Shown in pieces: positions 37,619 to 47,429 of a stretch of 64,000 bases of DNA. Each line of letters starts with the position of its first letter. Position 1 is the stretch's first letter. This stretch comes from Aliihoeflea sp023389195 (GTDB taxonomy: Bacteria > Pseudomonadota > Alphaproteobacteria > Rhizobiales > Rhizobiaceae), in assembly GCA_023389195.1 (NCBI GenBank), contig JAEWET010000049.1, positions 1 to 64,000 on the forward strand, given 5' to 3'. The notes under the pieces were generated by a model. That model was not told where the DNA came from. It made no database searches and saw only the letters and a program-made list of their open reading frames with translations. A program made the translations under genes and the position numbers.

Positions 37619-39427
37619 TTAGCCGTCGCCCATTTTGAGGGCTTCGATGAAGGCGGCCTGGGGGATTTCCACCTTGCCGAACTGACGCATGCGCTTCTTG
37701 CCTTCCTTCTGCTTTTCCAGAAGTTTGCGCTTGCGGGTCACGTCGCCGCCGTAGCACTTGGCCGTCACGTCCTTGCGCAGCGCCGAGATCGTCTCGCGGG
37801 CGATCACCTTGCCGCCGATCGCCGCCTGGATCGGGATCTTGAACATGTGCTTGGGGATCAGGTCCTTCAGCTTTTCGCACATGGCGCGGCCGCGCTTTTC
37901 GGCCGCCGAGCGGTGGACGAGCATGGAGAGGGCGTCGACGGGTTCGTCGTTGACGAGGATCGACATCTTGACGAGGTCGCCCTCGCGGTAGTCGGTCAAC
38001 TGATAGTCGAAGGAGGCGTAGCCCTTGGAAATCGACTTCAGGCGGTCGTAGAAATCGAAGACGACCTCGTTCAGCGGCAGATCGTAGGTAACCATGGCGC
38101 GCTTACCGACATAGGACAGGTCGACCTGGACGCCGCGGCGCTCCTGGCACAGCTTGAGGATCGCGCCGAGATAGTCGTCCGGGGTCAGGATCGTCGCCTT
38201 GATCCACGGCTCCTGGATGCCAGCGATCTTCACCACGTCCGGCATGTCGGCCGGGTTGTGGAGCTCGATTTCCGAGCCGTCATTCATGGCGAGCTTGTAG
38301 ACGACCGACGGCGCGGTCGCGATCAGGTCGAGGTCGAACTCGCGCTCCAGACGCTCCTGGATGATTTCCAGGTGGAGGAGGCCGAGGAAGCCGCAACGGA
38401 AGCCGAAACCCAGGGCAGCGCTGGTTTCCATTTCGAACGAGAACGACGCGTCGTTGAGGCGCAGCTTGCCCATGGCGGCGCGCAAATCCTCGAAATCGGC
38501 GGCGTCGACGGGGAAGAGGCCGCAGAAGACCACCGGCTGCGCCGGCTTGAAGCCCGGGAGCGGGGTGGCGGTCGGCTTGCGGTCGTCGGTGATGGTGTCG
38601 CCGACGCGGGTGTCGGCCACTTCCTTGATCGAGGCGGTGATGAAGCCGAGCTCGCCGGGGCCCAGATCATCCACCATCACCATCTTGGGCGTGATGACGC
38701 CGACGCGGTCGACCGTGTAGCGCGCGTTCGTGCCCATCATGCGGATTTGCTGGCCCTTCCTCAGCCGGCCGTCGATGATGCGCACCAGGACGATGACGCC
38801 GAGATAGGCGTCGTACCAGCTATCGACCAGCATGGCCTTCAGCGGCGCGGTCTCGTCGCCTTCCTTCGGCGGCGGCAGCTTGGTGACGATCGCCTCCAGC
38901 ACGTCCTCAATGCCGATGCCGGTCTTGGCCGAGATCATCACCGCATCGGACGCGTCGAGGCCGATCACCTCCTCGACCTGCTCCTTGATGCGCTCGGGCT
39001 CGGCGGCGGGCAGGTCGATCTTGTTCAGGACGACCACGATCTCGTGGTTGGCGTCGATCGCCTGGTAGACGTTCGCCAGAGTCTGCGCCTCGACGCCCTG
39101 TGAGGCGTCGACGACGAGGAGCGAGCCCTCGCAGGCGCGAAGCGAGCGCGAAACCTCGTAGGCGAAGTCGACATGGCCGGGCGTGTCGATCAGGTTCAGC
39201 ACATAGTGCTCGCCATCCTTGGCGTCATATTCCAGCCGGACGGTGTTGGCCTTGATGGTGATGCCGCGCTCGCGCTCGATGTCCATCGCATCGAGCACCT
39301 GCTCCTTCATCTCCCGGACCTCGAGCGAGCCGGTCATCTGGATCAGCCGGTCGGCAAGCGTCGACTTGCCGTGGTCGATATGGGCGACAATGGAGAAATT
39401 GCGGATCTTGGAAAGGGGCGTCTTCAT
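37619..39427 (-). CDS. lepA: elongation factor 4 (LepA)
   Basis: Ribosome-associated GTPase involved in initiation/back-translocation under stress. The 602-residue protein has the G domain (IVAHIDHGKSTLADRLIQ, IDTPGHVDF, NKIDLP), EF-G-like domains and the LepA-specific C-terminal domain ending in a Lys-rich stretch (DVTRKRKLLEKQKEGKKRMRQ). Length is normal. It is monocistronic here, with the repeat just downstream and a decayed methyltransferase gene divergent upstream. Confidence 0.98.
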   Translation of the reverse strand: MKTPLSKIRNFSIVAHIDHGKSTLADRLIQMTGSLEVREMKEQVLDAMDIERERGITIKANTVRLEYDAKDGEHYVLNLIDTPGHVDFAYEVSRSLRACEGSLLVVDASQGVEAQTLANVYQAIDANHEIVVVLNKIDLPAAEPERIKEQVEEVIGLDASDAVMISAKTGIGIEDVLEAIVTKLPPPKEGDETAPLKAMLVDSWYDAYLGVIVLVRIIDGRLRKGQQIRMMGTNARYTVDRVGVITPKMVMVDDLGPGELGFITASIKEVADTRVGDTITDDRKPTATPLPGFKPAQPVVFCGLFPVDAADFEDLRAAMGKLRLNDASFSFEMETSAALGFGFRCGFLGLLHLEIIQERLEREFDLDLIATAPSVVYKLAMNDGSEIELHNPADMPDVVKIAGIQEPWIKATILTPDDYLGAILKLCQERRGVQVDLSYVGKRAMVTYDLPLNEVVFDFYDRLKSISKGYASFDYQLTDYREGDLVKMSILVNDEPVDALSMLVHRSAAEKRGRAMCEKLKDLIPKHMFKIPIQAAIGGKVIARETISALRKDVTAKCYGGDVTRKRKLLEKQKEGKKRMRQFGKVEIPQAAFIEALKMGDG

Positions 39428-39636
39428 GAGCCGCGCTTTAGCAGGGCGGCGGGGGGTTCACAAGCGCGGCGGATGACGCGGGCGGGACGTTCGGGACGAT
39501 GTCCGTACTCTTTTTGGTTGCCTTTTTCGAATATGCAACTTTAACTGAGCGCTCGACGGGACGGGCAGCAAACCGGCGTTGCAATGGGGTAACTCTTTGC
39601 GCGGTGATTGCGTGCGCCCTCATTCGGGAGGGGCGC

Positions 39637-40326
39637 TTGGAGGTCGAGACTTTCATCTCACGCTGGACGGACCGCGATGGCGGCGCCGAGCGCGCCAACT
39701 ACCAGATGTACCTGTCCGAGTTCTGCGACGCCATCGGCGTGTCCCGCCCCGAGGTGACGGTGATGGAGCCGCTGCGCGCCGACTGGCAAAAGGCGCTGAC
39801 CAAGGCGGAAGACGCCAAGGAAAGCGGCGACGAGAAGAAGGCCGTCGACATCGTGCGCGGGTTTCACCACCAGCTCTGCGCGACGCGCGTGCTCGACCCG
39901 GCCTGCGGGACGGGCAATTTCCTCTATGTCAGCCTCGAACTGATGAAGAAGTTCGAGGGCGAGGTGCTGGAGACGCTGGCGCGGCTCGGCGTGCCGGAAT
40001 CGCTCGGGCTGGAACGTGAAACGGTCGACCCGCACCAGTTCCTCGGGCTCGAACTCAATACGCGCGCAGCGGCGATCGCCGAACTGGTCGTCTGGATCGG
40101 CTATCTGCAGCAGCACTATCGCACCCGCGACGGGCATCCGGCCGAGCCAATCCTGAAAGCCTTCAAGAACATCAATTTCGGCCGCCGCGAGGGCTATGAC
40201 GCGGTGCTGACCTGGGACGGCTACCCGGTGCCGACCGTGGCGGAACAGGACGGCAAGCGCGTCGAAACCTATGGGCGCGTGACCGCTTTGGCCGATGGCC
40301 GCTTCGCGGCGCGACGGGCGGCGTAG
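39637..40326 (+). pseudogene. remnant of an MmeI/class I type DNA methyltransferase-restriction gene
   Basis: An open frame of 229 codons from a TTG with GGAGG six bases upstream. It joins two parts of a much larger family: an N-terminal piece (FISRWTDRDGGAERANYQMYL, up to about VSRPE) and then the methyltransferase core beginning EPLRADWQKALTKAE with SAM motif I RVLDPACGTGNFLYVSLELMK and DPHQFLGLELN. The nuclease-linker region between them is missing, and the frame stops before the catalytic NPPY motif and the target-recognition part. It therefore cannot be an active enzyme. It looks like an in-frame internal deletion plus 3' truncation of a type IIL-like restriction-modification gene. Confidence 0.75.
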
Positions 40327-40528
40327 GGCATGGTGCAGACACGCGGTTTCGGCACACCATAAAGTATCAATGCGATATATTTCGTGCCGCATGGGTTGTC
40401 AGGCCGTCCAGCGGGGGTTAGGTTTCGGCCAAACAAACCGCAGAGACGTTTTCGTTGAGCCGTGATCTTTTCGAGATCGCGGGCGCGGCCCATTTTGTCT
40501 TAATCCTATCCAGTGCCGATCGCGATCG

Positions 40529-41740
40529 GTGGAAAGAGATGTTTTGCAGGACCAAGCGAATATCAAGGTAGAGGCCAGATCAATCTTCAAGGTATTTGGC
40601 CAGAATCCGGACGAGGCGCTCGGCCTGCTGCGCGACGGCCAGACGAAAGAAGAGATTTTCGCGGCGACGGGCAACACGATCGGGGTGCAGGACGCATCGT
40701 TCGAGGTCGGCGAGGGCCAGATCTTCGTCGTGATGGGGCTTTCGGGGTCGGGCAAGTCGACGCTGGTGCGGATGATCAATGGTTTGATCGCGCCGACATT
40801 GGGACAGATGCTGATCGACGGAACCGACGTCGCCAATTGCGCGCCCAAGGTGCTGCGCGACGTGCGCCGCTCGAAGATCGCGATGGTGTTCCAGCATTTC
40901 GCGCTGTTTCCGCACATGACCGTCGCGGACAACGTTTCCTATGGTTTGAAGATCAAGGGCATCGGTGCGGACGAGCGGCGTCGCAAGGCCGAGGAGGCGC
41001 TGGCGCAGGTGAGCCTCGGCGCCTATGCCGACAGCTATCCCGGCGAGCTTTCGGGCGGAATGCAGCAGCGCGTCGGGCTTGCCCGCGGGCTCGCGTCCGA
41101 AGCTGAAATCCTTCTGATGGACGAGCCGTTTTCGGCGCTCGACCCGCTGATCCGCCGCGACATGCAGGAAGAACTGCTGGAGCTCCAGCGCTCCCTCAAG
41201 AAGACCATCATCTTCATTACCCACGACCTCAACGAGGCGCTGATCCTCGGTGATCGTATTGCGATCATGAAGGATGGCCGCTTCGTGCAGGTCGGCACGG
41301 CGGAAGAAATCGTCGACCGGCCGGCGGACGACTATGTCGCCGCCTTTACTTCCGACATCGACCGCTCGCGCGTCTTCACCGCCGGCAGCGTCGCCGCGCC
41401 GGCCGAGGCGCTCGACATCCGCACCGACACGGCCGAGACGGCCATCGCGCGGATGGAAGCGCTGGGGCGCGACGCGCTGCACGTCACCGAGGGCGATGCG
41501 ATCATCGGAATCGTCGCCTATCGCGACCTGTCCGCCTCGCTGCGCGAGAATGGCGGCGCGCTCCAGGATGCGCTGGTGACCGACTTTCCGAAGGTCGGGC
41601 GCACGACGCAGCTCTTCGAGCTCTACCCGCTCGCCGAAAGCGGCCTGCCGATCGCCGTCACCGACCGCAAGGGCAAGCTGATGGGCGTCGTCGCCCCGCA
41701 GGACGTCTTTGCCAAGCTCGCCACGCCGGTCGCCGCTTAA
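40529..41740 (+). CDS. quaternary-amine ABC transporter ATP-binding protein (ProV/ChoV-like)
   Basis: A 403-residue ATPase of the glycine betaine/proline/choline importer class. Walker A is GLSGSGKSTLVRM, signature LSGGMQQRVGLARGLA, Walker B ILLMDEPFSALD, and there is a C-terminal CBS-type regulatory domain as in ProV. The length agrees with the family. The start is GTG at 40529 or possibly TTG at 40544, which has GGAAAGAG nearer to it. Next genes are the permease (32-base gap) and binding protein. It powers uptake of a compatible solute or choline; which one is inferred from family only. Confidence 0.92.
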   Translation: MERDVLQDQANIKVEARSIFKVFGQNPDEALGLLRDGQTKEEIFAATGNTIGVQDASFEVGEGQIFVVMGLSGSGKSTLVRMINGLIAPTLGQMLIDGTDVANCAPKVLRDVRRSKIAMVFQHFALFPHMTVADNVSYGLKIKGIGADERRRKAEEALAQVSLGAYADSYPGELSGGMQQRVGLARGLASEAEILLMDEPFSALDPLIRRDMQEELLELQRSLKKTIIFITHDLNEALILGDRIAIMKDGRFVQVGTAEEIVDRPADDYVAAFTSDIDRSRVFTAGSVAAPAEALDIRTDTAETAIARMEALGRDALHVTEGDAIIGIVAYRDLSASLRENGGALQDALVTDFPKVGRTTQLFELYPLAESGLPIAVTDRKGKLMGVVAPQDVFAKLATPVAA

Positions 41741-41772
41741 TCCATCCGCTTGCATTTTCGAAAGGAGGCGCT

Positions 41773-42693
41773 GTGTTCAGCCCTTCCGACATACTCACCA
41801 TTCCGCTGGCCGATTGGGTCAACAGCCTCGTGCGCGACTGGCTCGTGCCCAATTTCCGGCCGTTCTTCCGCTCGTTGCAATGGCCGATCACGCAGGTCCT
41901 GAACGGCCTCGACGGCTTTCTCAACGCCGTTCCGATGCTGCTCTTCACCGCCGTTCTGGCGTTCATCGCCTGGCGCACGGCGGGCCGGGGCGTCGCGATC
42001 TTCACGCTGATCGCGCTCGCCTTCATCGACATGATCGGGCTTTGGCCCGAGACGATGACCACGCTGTCGATGGTCATCACGTCGGTTCTGTTCTGTACGG
42101 TGATCGGCATTCCGGTCGGCATCCTCGCCGCCGGCAGCGACCGTTTCCAGGCCGTGCTACGTCCGGTGCTCGACATCATGCAGACGATCCCGTCCTTCGT
42201 CTATCTGGTGCCGATCGTGATGCTGTTCGGCGTCGGCATGGTGCCGGGCATCATCGCCACCATCATCTTCGCGCTGCCGCCGATCGTGCGGCTGACCAAT
42301 CTCGGCATCCGCAACGTGCGCGAGGATCTGGTCGAGGCGGCGCAATCCTTCGGCTCGACACGCTGGCAGATGCTGTGGGACGTGCAGTTTCCGCTCGCGC
42401 TGCGCACCATCATGGCGGGGCTCAACCAGACGCTGATGCTGGCGCTGTCGATGGTCGTCATCGCCGCGCTGATCGGCGCCGGCGGGCTCGGCCTCACCGT
42501 CTTCACCGGCCTTGGCCGGCTGGACGTGGGTGGAGCCACGGCGGGCGGGGTCGGCATCGTGCTGCTGGCGATCATCCTCGACCGCATCACGCAGTCGCTC
42601 GGCGAGCCGGCGCGCATGAAGAAGACGTCGCTGCGCGCCACCTTCGCCAACCTCTTTTCCTCCGCCCGCGCGACGCGGGCGAAGGAAGCCTGA
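41773..42693 (+). CDS. quaternary-amine ABC transporter permease (ProW/ChoW-like)
   Basis: A 306-residue membrane protein with about seven predicted helices and the binding-protein-dependent permease motif EDLVEAAQSFGSTRWQMLWDVQFPLA (EAA loop). The start is GTG at 41773, preceded by a near-perfect AAAGGAGG. It follows the ATPase gene by 32 bases and is followed by the binding protein after 76 bases. It forms the inner-membrane channel of the same importer. Confidence 0.93.
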   Translation: MFSPSDILTIPLADWVNSLVRDWLVPNFRPFFRSLQWPITQVLNGLDGFLNAVPMLLFTAVLAFIAWRTAGRGVAIFTLIALAFIDMIGLWPETMTTLSMVITSVLFCTVIGIPVGILAAGSDRFQAVLRPVLDIMQTIPSFVYLVPIVMLFGVGMVPGIIATIIFALPPIVRLTNLGIRNVREDLVEAAQSFGSTRWQMLWDVQFPLALRTIMAGLNQTLMLALSMVVIAALIGAGGLGLTVFTGLGRLDVGGATAGGVGIVLLAIILDRITQSLGEPARMKKTSLRATFANLFSSARATRAKEA

Positions 42694-42769
42694 CGGCCGG
42701 TCGATCCGGACCGGTCCGCAAAGTCCTGCCTTCGCAGGCATACCTGAAATGCAAAAGGAGACTTCACCC

Positions 42770-43798
42770 ATGAAGACATCCAACCTGAAAAGACTTCTCG
42801 TCGGCACCGTTTCGGCCGCCGCCATCTTCGCAAGCCCGCTTGCCGCATCCGCCCAGGACATGCCGGGCGAAGGCACGACCGTGCGCATGGCGCAGGCGAC
42901 CTGGGACACCGGCTGGTTCCACGCGGCGATCTACAAGCAGCTCATCGAGGAGCTCGGCTATACGGTCGAAGGCCCGACCACGCTCGACAACCCGCCCTTC
43001 TACCAGGCAGTCGCGCAGGGCGACATCGACCTTTGGGTCAATGGCTGGTTCCCGCTGCACAACACTTACCAGCCGACCTTCGAGGGCTCGGCCGAGATCG
43101 TCGGCGCGGTCGCCGAGGGCGGCGCGCTCGAAGGCTATCTGATCTCGGCGGCAGCGGCCGAGGAGTTCGACATCACCTCGCTCGAAGACTTCAAGCGCGA
43201 CGAGGTCAAGGAAGCCTTCGACCGCGACGGCGACGGCAAGGCCGACATGGTCGCCTGCCCGCCCGGCTGGGGCTGCGAGATCATGATCGAGCACCACATG
43301 GACGCCTACGACCTGCGCGACCATGTCAACACCATCAAGGCCGGCTACGCCGCATCGATGGCCGATGCCATCGCCGCGCATGAAGCGGGCGAGCCGATCC
43401 TGTTCTACACCTGGACGCCGAACTGGACCGTCAACGAACTGGCGCCCGGCGAGGACGTCGTGTGGATCGAGGTACCGGAAGTGAACCTGCCGGACGACAT
43501 GGCGGACCTTGCCGACGCCGCCACGCGCGAAGGCGTTGCGGGCTGCGTCGCCGATCCCTGCACGCTCGGCTTCCCGGCCAACGACATCGTCCCGGTGGCC
43601 AACACGGCGTTCCTGGAAGAGAACCCGGCCGTGCGCGCGCTGCTGGGCGAGGCCAGCGTGCCGCTCGATGACATCTTCGCGCAGAACGCTGCCATGAATG
43701 ACGGCGACGACGATGTCGAGGCGCAGGCCGCGGCATGGATCGAAGAGAACCGCGATCTGGTCGATGGCTGGCTGGAAGCGGCGCGCAACGCGTCGTAA
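42770..43798 (+). CDS. glycine betaine/choline ABC transporter substrate-binding protein
   Basis: A 342-residue periplasmic binding protein. The start at 42770 opens a signal peptide (MKTSNLKRLLVGTVSAAAIFASPLAASA) and has AAAGGAGA upstream. The OpuAC-type fold shows typical aromatic residues for quaternary amines (TWDTGWFHAAIYKQ, DLWVNGWFP, YTWTPNW). The DxDGDGxAD-like segment RDGDGKADM resembles a calcium-type loop, as in some ProX-like proteins. It is the last gene of the three-gene operon and ends just before a bidirectional terminator. Confidence 0.92.
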   Translation: MKTSNLKRLLVGTVSAAAIFASPLAASAQDMPGEGTTVRMAQATWDTGWFHAAIYKQLIEELGYTVEGPTTLDNPPFYQAVAQGDIDLWVNGWFPLHNTYQPTFEGSAEIVGAVAEGGALEGYLISAAAAEEFDITSLEDFKRDEVKEAFDRDGDGKADMVACPPGWGCEIMIEHHMDAYDLRDHVNTIKAGYAASMADAIAAHEAGEPILFYTWTPNWTVNELAPGEDVVWIEVPEVNLPDDMADLADAATREGVAGCVADPCTLGFPANDIVPVANTAFLEENPAVRALLGEASVPLDDIFAQNAAMNDGDDDVEAQAAAWIEENRDLVDGWLEAARNAS

Positions 43799-43822
43799 AC
43801 CTCGGTACTTTCCGCGCCAAGG

Positions 43823-43854
43823 AAAAAGGCGGGCCCATGCGGCCCGCCTTTTTT
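43823..43854. terminator. bidirectional intrinsic terminator
   Basis: AAAAAGGCGGGCC and GGCCCGCCTTTTTT form a nine-base GC stem, with A-run on one side and T-run on the other, so it works for both strands. It separates the convergent ABC-transporter operon and the BCCT gene. Confidence 0.92.
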
Positions 43855-43860
43855 GCGTCG

Positions 43861-45492
43861 TCAGTTGCCGGCGGCGATCTTGGGAGGACCCGAAAGAGCG
43901 TCCTCGCCGGCATAGGCCTTCGGTAGATTGGCCTCGGCTTCCTTTTCGGTCGCATACCACTGTTCGTAGCGATAGAGGACGAGATGGTCGCGCGAGAGGC
44001 CGCGCAGGAGCCCATACATCATCACCAGGATGACGAAGGCGAAGGGAAAGCCGGCCACGACCGCCGCCGCCTGCAGCGCCGACAGCCCGCCGGCCAGCAG
44101 CAACACGGCCGCGATTGCGCCTTCGCTGACGGCCCAGAAGATGCGCTGCACCTTGGGCGGATCGGCCTCGCCGCCGGCCGTCAGCATGTCGATGACGAAG
44201 CTGGCGCTGTCGGAGGAAGTAACGAACCACATCACGATCATCACGATCAGCAGACCGGTGACGATCTCGGTCAGCGGATAGAATTCGACGAGGCGGAAGA
44301 TGGCGTTGCCATAGGCCTCGCGGGTGACGTCGATCAGTCCTGGATTTCCTGCGAGCTCCATCTGGATCGCCACGCCGCCGAAGGCGGTGAACCAGTAGAA
44401 CATGATCGTCGCCGGAACGAAGAGCACGCCGAGCGTGAACTCGCGCACCGTGCGGCCGCGCGAGATGCGGGCGATGAAGATGCCGACGAAGGGCGACCAG
44501 GAAATCCACCAGGCCCAGTAGAAGATCGTCCAGTCGACCTGCCAGTTGGTGCCCGAATAGGCTTCCGACCAGAAGGAGAAGTAGACGAACTCGTTGATGT
44601 AATTGCCCATGTTCTCGACAAACGAGTCGAAGATGTAGAGCGTCGGCCCGGCGATCACGATGAAGGCCAGGAGGATGAAGGAAAGCTGGATGTTGAGGTT
44701 CGACAGGCGCTTGATGCCGCCGTCGAGACCCAGCACGACCGAGACCGTCGCGAGAAGCGTGATGAAGGCGATCAGGCCCATCTGGATGAAGACGTTGTCG
44801 GCGATGCCGAAAAGCGTGCCGAGACCAGAATTGATCTGCATGACGCCGAGGCCGAGCGAGGTGACGACGCCGAACATGGTGCCGAAGACGGCCAGGATGT
44901 CGACCGCATGTCCCCACGGACCGTATATGCGCTCGCCGATGATCGGATAGAGCGCCGAGCGGATGGAGAGCGGCAGGCCCTTGCGGTAGTGGAAATAGGC
45001 CAGCGCGCAGCCGACGACGCAGTAGATCGCCCAGCCGTGAAAGCCCCAGTGCAGGAAGGTCAGCACCATCGCCTGCTCGGCGGCGGCGACGCTTTCAGGC
45101 TCCTGGAGCGGTGACTCGTAGAAATGGGTCAGCGGTTCGGCGACGCCCCAATAGATGAGGCCGATGCCGATGCCGGCCGAAAACATCATCGCGACCCACG
45201 AAAAGAGCCCGTACTGGGCCGTTTCCGTCTGGGCTCCCAGGCGGATCGAACCGTAGGGCCCGAGCGCCAGATAGAGGCTGAGCAGGACGGCCAGATTGGT
45301 GACGACAATCAGGAACCAGCCGAAATAATCGGCAATGCCCGTCTGCGCGCCGAGAAAGACGACGCCGGCGGTTTCTGGAAAGATGGCTCCGAAGATGATG
45401 AAGCCGACGATGAGAAGTGCGGAAATGGAAAAGACCGGGATCGAAACATGGGGAAACGGCCCCAGCCTCCCGGTCGCTACTTTTTCTGCCAT
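43861..45492 (-). CDS. BCCT family betaine/carnitine/choline transporter
   Basis: A 543-residue secondary transporter with twelve predicted helices. BCCT marks are FSAGIGIGLIYWGVAEP in helix three and the tryptophan-rich FYWAWWISWSPFVGIFIARISRGRT in helix eight. Family members carry betaine, choline or carnitine, often with sodium or protons. Ile in GIGIG rather than the BetP-type methionine pattern does not decide the coupling ion. It faces the ABC importer operon, so the locus has two independent systems for related solutes. Confidence 0.93.
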   Translation of the reverse strand: MAEKVATGRLGPFPHVSIPVFSISALLIVGFIIFGAIFPETAGVVFLGAQTGIADYFGWFLIVVTNLAVLLSLYLALGPYGSIRLGAQTETAQYGLFSWVAMMFSAGIGIGLIYWGVAEPLTHFYESPLQEPESVAAAEQAMVLTFLHWGFHGWAIYCVVGCALAYFHYRKGLPLSIRSALYPIIGERIYGPWGHAVDILAVFGTMFGVVTSLGLGVMQINSGLGTLFGIADNVFIQMGLIAFITLLATVSVVLGLDGGIKRLSNLNIQLSFILLAFIVIAGPTLYIFDSFVENMGNYINEFVYFSFWSEAYSGTNWQVDWTIFYWAWWISWSPFVGIFIARISRGRTVREFTLGVLFVPATIMFYWFTAFGGVAIQMELAGNPGLIDVTREAYGNAIFRLVEFYPLTEIVTGLLIVMIVMWFVTSSDSASFVIDMLTAGGEADPPKVQRIFWAVSEGAIAAVLLLAGGLSALQAAAVVAGFPFAFVILVMMYGLLRGLSRDHLVLYRYEQWYATEKEAEANLPKAYAGEDALSGPPKIAAGN

Positions 45493-45611
45493 GCTTTTTC
45501 TTGTCCCCCGGACCCGAAGACCCGTTCAAGCTTTGCGCTCAGGCGCACGAGAACAGGGCTCGCGCGCCCCCCCAATCAGAATGTGGCAAAAGCGCGATAG
45601 TTCCGAACTTG

Positions 45612-46376
45612 CTAAAGGAGAGACGCGAGCAGGGACGCCGGCAACAGGCCGACATGAAAGCCTGCATGCGCAATCATCGCGGCCTCGAGATCATAGCGGG
45701 CGAAGAGCGCGCCGAAGAGAATGCCGAGCGTGGCGTTCCAGAAAAGCGTGCGAAAGACGAGCGCCTGCGTAAGGTCGGCCCCGCTCGAGGCGAGGGCCGG
45801 CAGATGGCCGAGCGCGAACAGGATCGCGGCGATGGCGATGCCGATCCAGACCTGGTTCGCGGAGGGGCGCGGTGCGTTGCGGCCGAACGCTTTCCAGACG
45901 AGAAGGACGGCGAGACTCATGACCCCCCAGCGAACGGTGATCTCCTCGACCACGCCGCCATAGAAGATGCCGACGGTGAGGCTTGCGACACGCCAATTGT
46001 CGGTCAATGCCGGGGTCAGACCGTGCGGGTCCTGCCAGAGCGTGCGGGTGGCGTGATCGGCAAGACCGACGACGATTCCGGCCGCGATGCCCATGACGGC
46101 GAAGAGCGCCGCGCGGGGCGGCAGAAGCGGGACGGCATGCCCCGACGCACGTTCGGCGATGCGCGAGCGAAAGCCGCAGGCCGGGGCGATGAAGACGCCG
46201 GCGACGACGAAGACGGCGAGCATCAGCACCGGGTTGACGACATAGGCCCAGCGCGGCAGGTCGGTGACGGCCGGCAGCGCCAGATAGAGCGCGGCGATGC
46301 CGGTAAGCCCGACCGCGAACAGCGCGAGGGTCGCCGGCAGGCGGCGGATTTTGGTGGCCGGAGTCTGCTCGTTCAT
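45612..46376 (-). CDS. CPBP-family intramembrane metalloprotease
   Basis: A 254-residue membrane protein with about seven helices. The CPBP (Abi) motifs are present: the glutamate pair with arginine in GGVVEEITVRWG, FALGHL, and the C-terminal histidine HAGFH. The family includes CAAX prenyl protease-like enzymes and bacteriocin self-immunity proteins, but a substrate cannot be assigned. It lies 16 bases after cydB on the same strand and may be transcribed with it. Confidence 0.85.
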   Translation of the reverse strand: MNEQTPATKIRRLPATLALFAVGLTGIAALYLALPAVTDLPRWAYVVNPVLMLAVFVVAGVFIAPACGFRSRIAERASGHAVPLLPPRAALFAVMGIAAGIVVGLADHATRTLWQDPHGLTPALTDNWRVASLTVGIFYGGVVEEITVRWGVMSLAVLLVWKAFGRNAPRPSANQVWIGIAIAAILFALGHLPALASSGADLTQALVFRTLFWNATLGILFGALFARYDLEAAMIAHAGFHVGLLPASLLASLL

Positions 46377-46392
46377 GGGTTGGTGCGGCCTG

Positions 46393-47403
46393 TCAGTCGT
46401 AGGTCAGGTCCGTCGCCTTACCACCGAAGATCCGGTAGGCATAGAAGGAATAGCCGATGATGACGGGCAGCACGAAACAGGTTCCGACCAGGATGATGGC
46501 GAGGCTTTCCGGCGCCGACGCCGCCTCCCAGATCGTCATCTGGTCCGGCACCACATAGGGATAGAACGAGTAGGCAAGTCCGGCAAAGCCGAGCGCAAAA
46601 ATGCCGGCGAGCACGAGGAACGGCGTGATCGAATGGCGATCGTCCTTGTGCGGCAGCTTGAAGGTCAGGAACCAAAGCCACAGGAACATGGCGCCGGTGA
46701 TGACCGGCAACGGAGCGACGTAGAAAATCTCCGGCCAGGTGAACCATTTTTCGAAGATGCGTGGGCTGGCGAAGGGTGTCGCCAGCGAAATCGCCACCAT
46801 GCCGACCGCCGTGAAGACGAGCGCTGACCGCAGGAACCGCACCGCCTTGCGCTGCAACTCGCCCTCGGTCTTGTAGATCAGCCAGGCAGCGCCCATCGCG
46901 GCGTAGGAGGCGGCGAGGCACAGCGCCACCAGCGCACCAAAGCCGAACGTCGCCGCACCGCGCTCCAGCCCCAGCACGTAGACGCCGAGCATGTAACCCT
47001 GCGCCAGCGAGGCCGTCAGCGAGCCGGCGAAGAACAGGAAATTCCAGCGATGCTTGCGGTGGAGCGGCACCTTGGCACGAAAATCGAACGCGACGCCGCG
47101 GATGATGAGGCCGAGCAGCAGCACGAAGACGGGCAGATAGAGCGAGGTCAGGATGATGCCGTGCGCGACCGGGAAGGCGACGAGCAGAAGGCCGACAGCC
47201 AGGACGAGCCAAGTTTCGTTCGCGTCCCAGAACGGGCCGATCGAGTTGATCATCGTGTCGCGCTCTTCGTCGGTCGCGACGGAGAACAGGATGCCGATAC
47301 CGAGGTCGAACCCGTCGAGCACGACATAGATCAGGATCGACAGCCCCATCAGGCCGGCGAAGATCAGGGGCATGGCGACGTGCCAGTCGATTGCGTCAAT
47401 CAT
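46393..47403 (-). CDS. cydB: cytochrome bd-type ubiquinol oxidase subunit II
   Basis: A 336-residue membrane subunit with about eight helices, the family start MPLIFAGLMGLSILIYVVLDGFDLGIGIL and GPFWDANETWLVLAVGLLLVAFP. The start at 47403 has AAGGGG seven bases upstream; the longer open frame begins inside a repeat. It pairs with the cydA product to form a terminal oxidase with high oxygen affinity or cyanide resistance. It is 204 bases after cydA, and that gap holds a palindromic repeat. Confidence 0.94.
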   Translation of the reverse strand: MIDAIDWHVAMPLIFAGLMGLSILIYVVLDGFDLGIGILFSVATDEERDTMINSIGPFWDANETWLVLAVGLLLVAFPVAHGIILTSLYLPVFVLLLGLIIRGVAFDFRAKVPLHRKHRWNFLFFAGSLTASLAQGYMLGVYVLGLERGAATFGFGALVALCLAASYAAMGAAWLIYKTEGELQRKAVRFLRSALVFTAVGMVAISLATPFASPRIFEKWFTWPEIFYVAPLPVITGAMFLWLWFLTFKLPHKDDRHSITPFLVLAGIFALGFAGLAYSFYPYVVPDQMTIWEAASAPESLAIILVGTCFVLPVIIGYSFYAYRIFGGKATDLTYD

Positions 47404-47429
47404 GCCGGTTCCCCTTGATGCCGCTGCGC

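Noticed and set aside
42764..44917. A 717-codon minus-strand frame across the binding-protein and BCCT genes
   Set aside because: It runs through a strong bidirectional terminator and two good genes in other frames, so it cannot be real.
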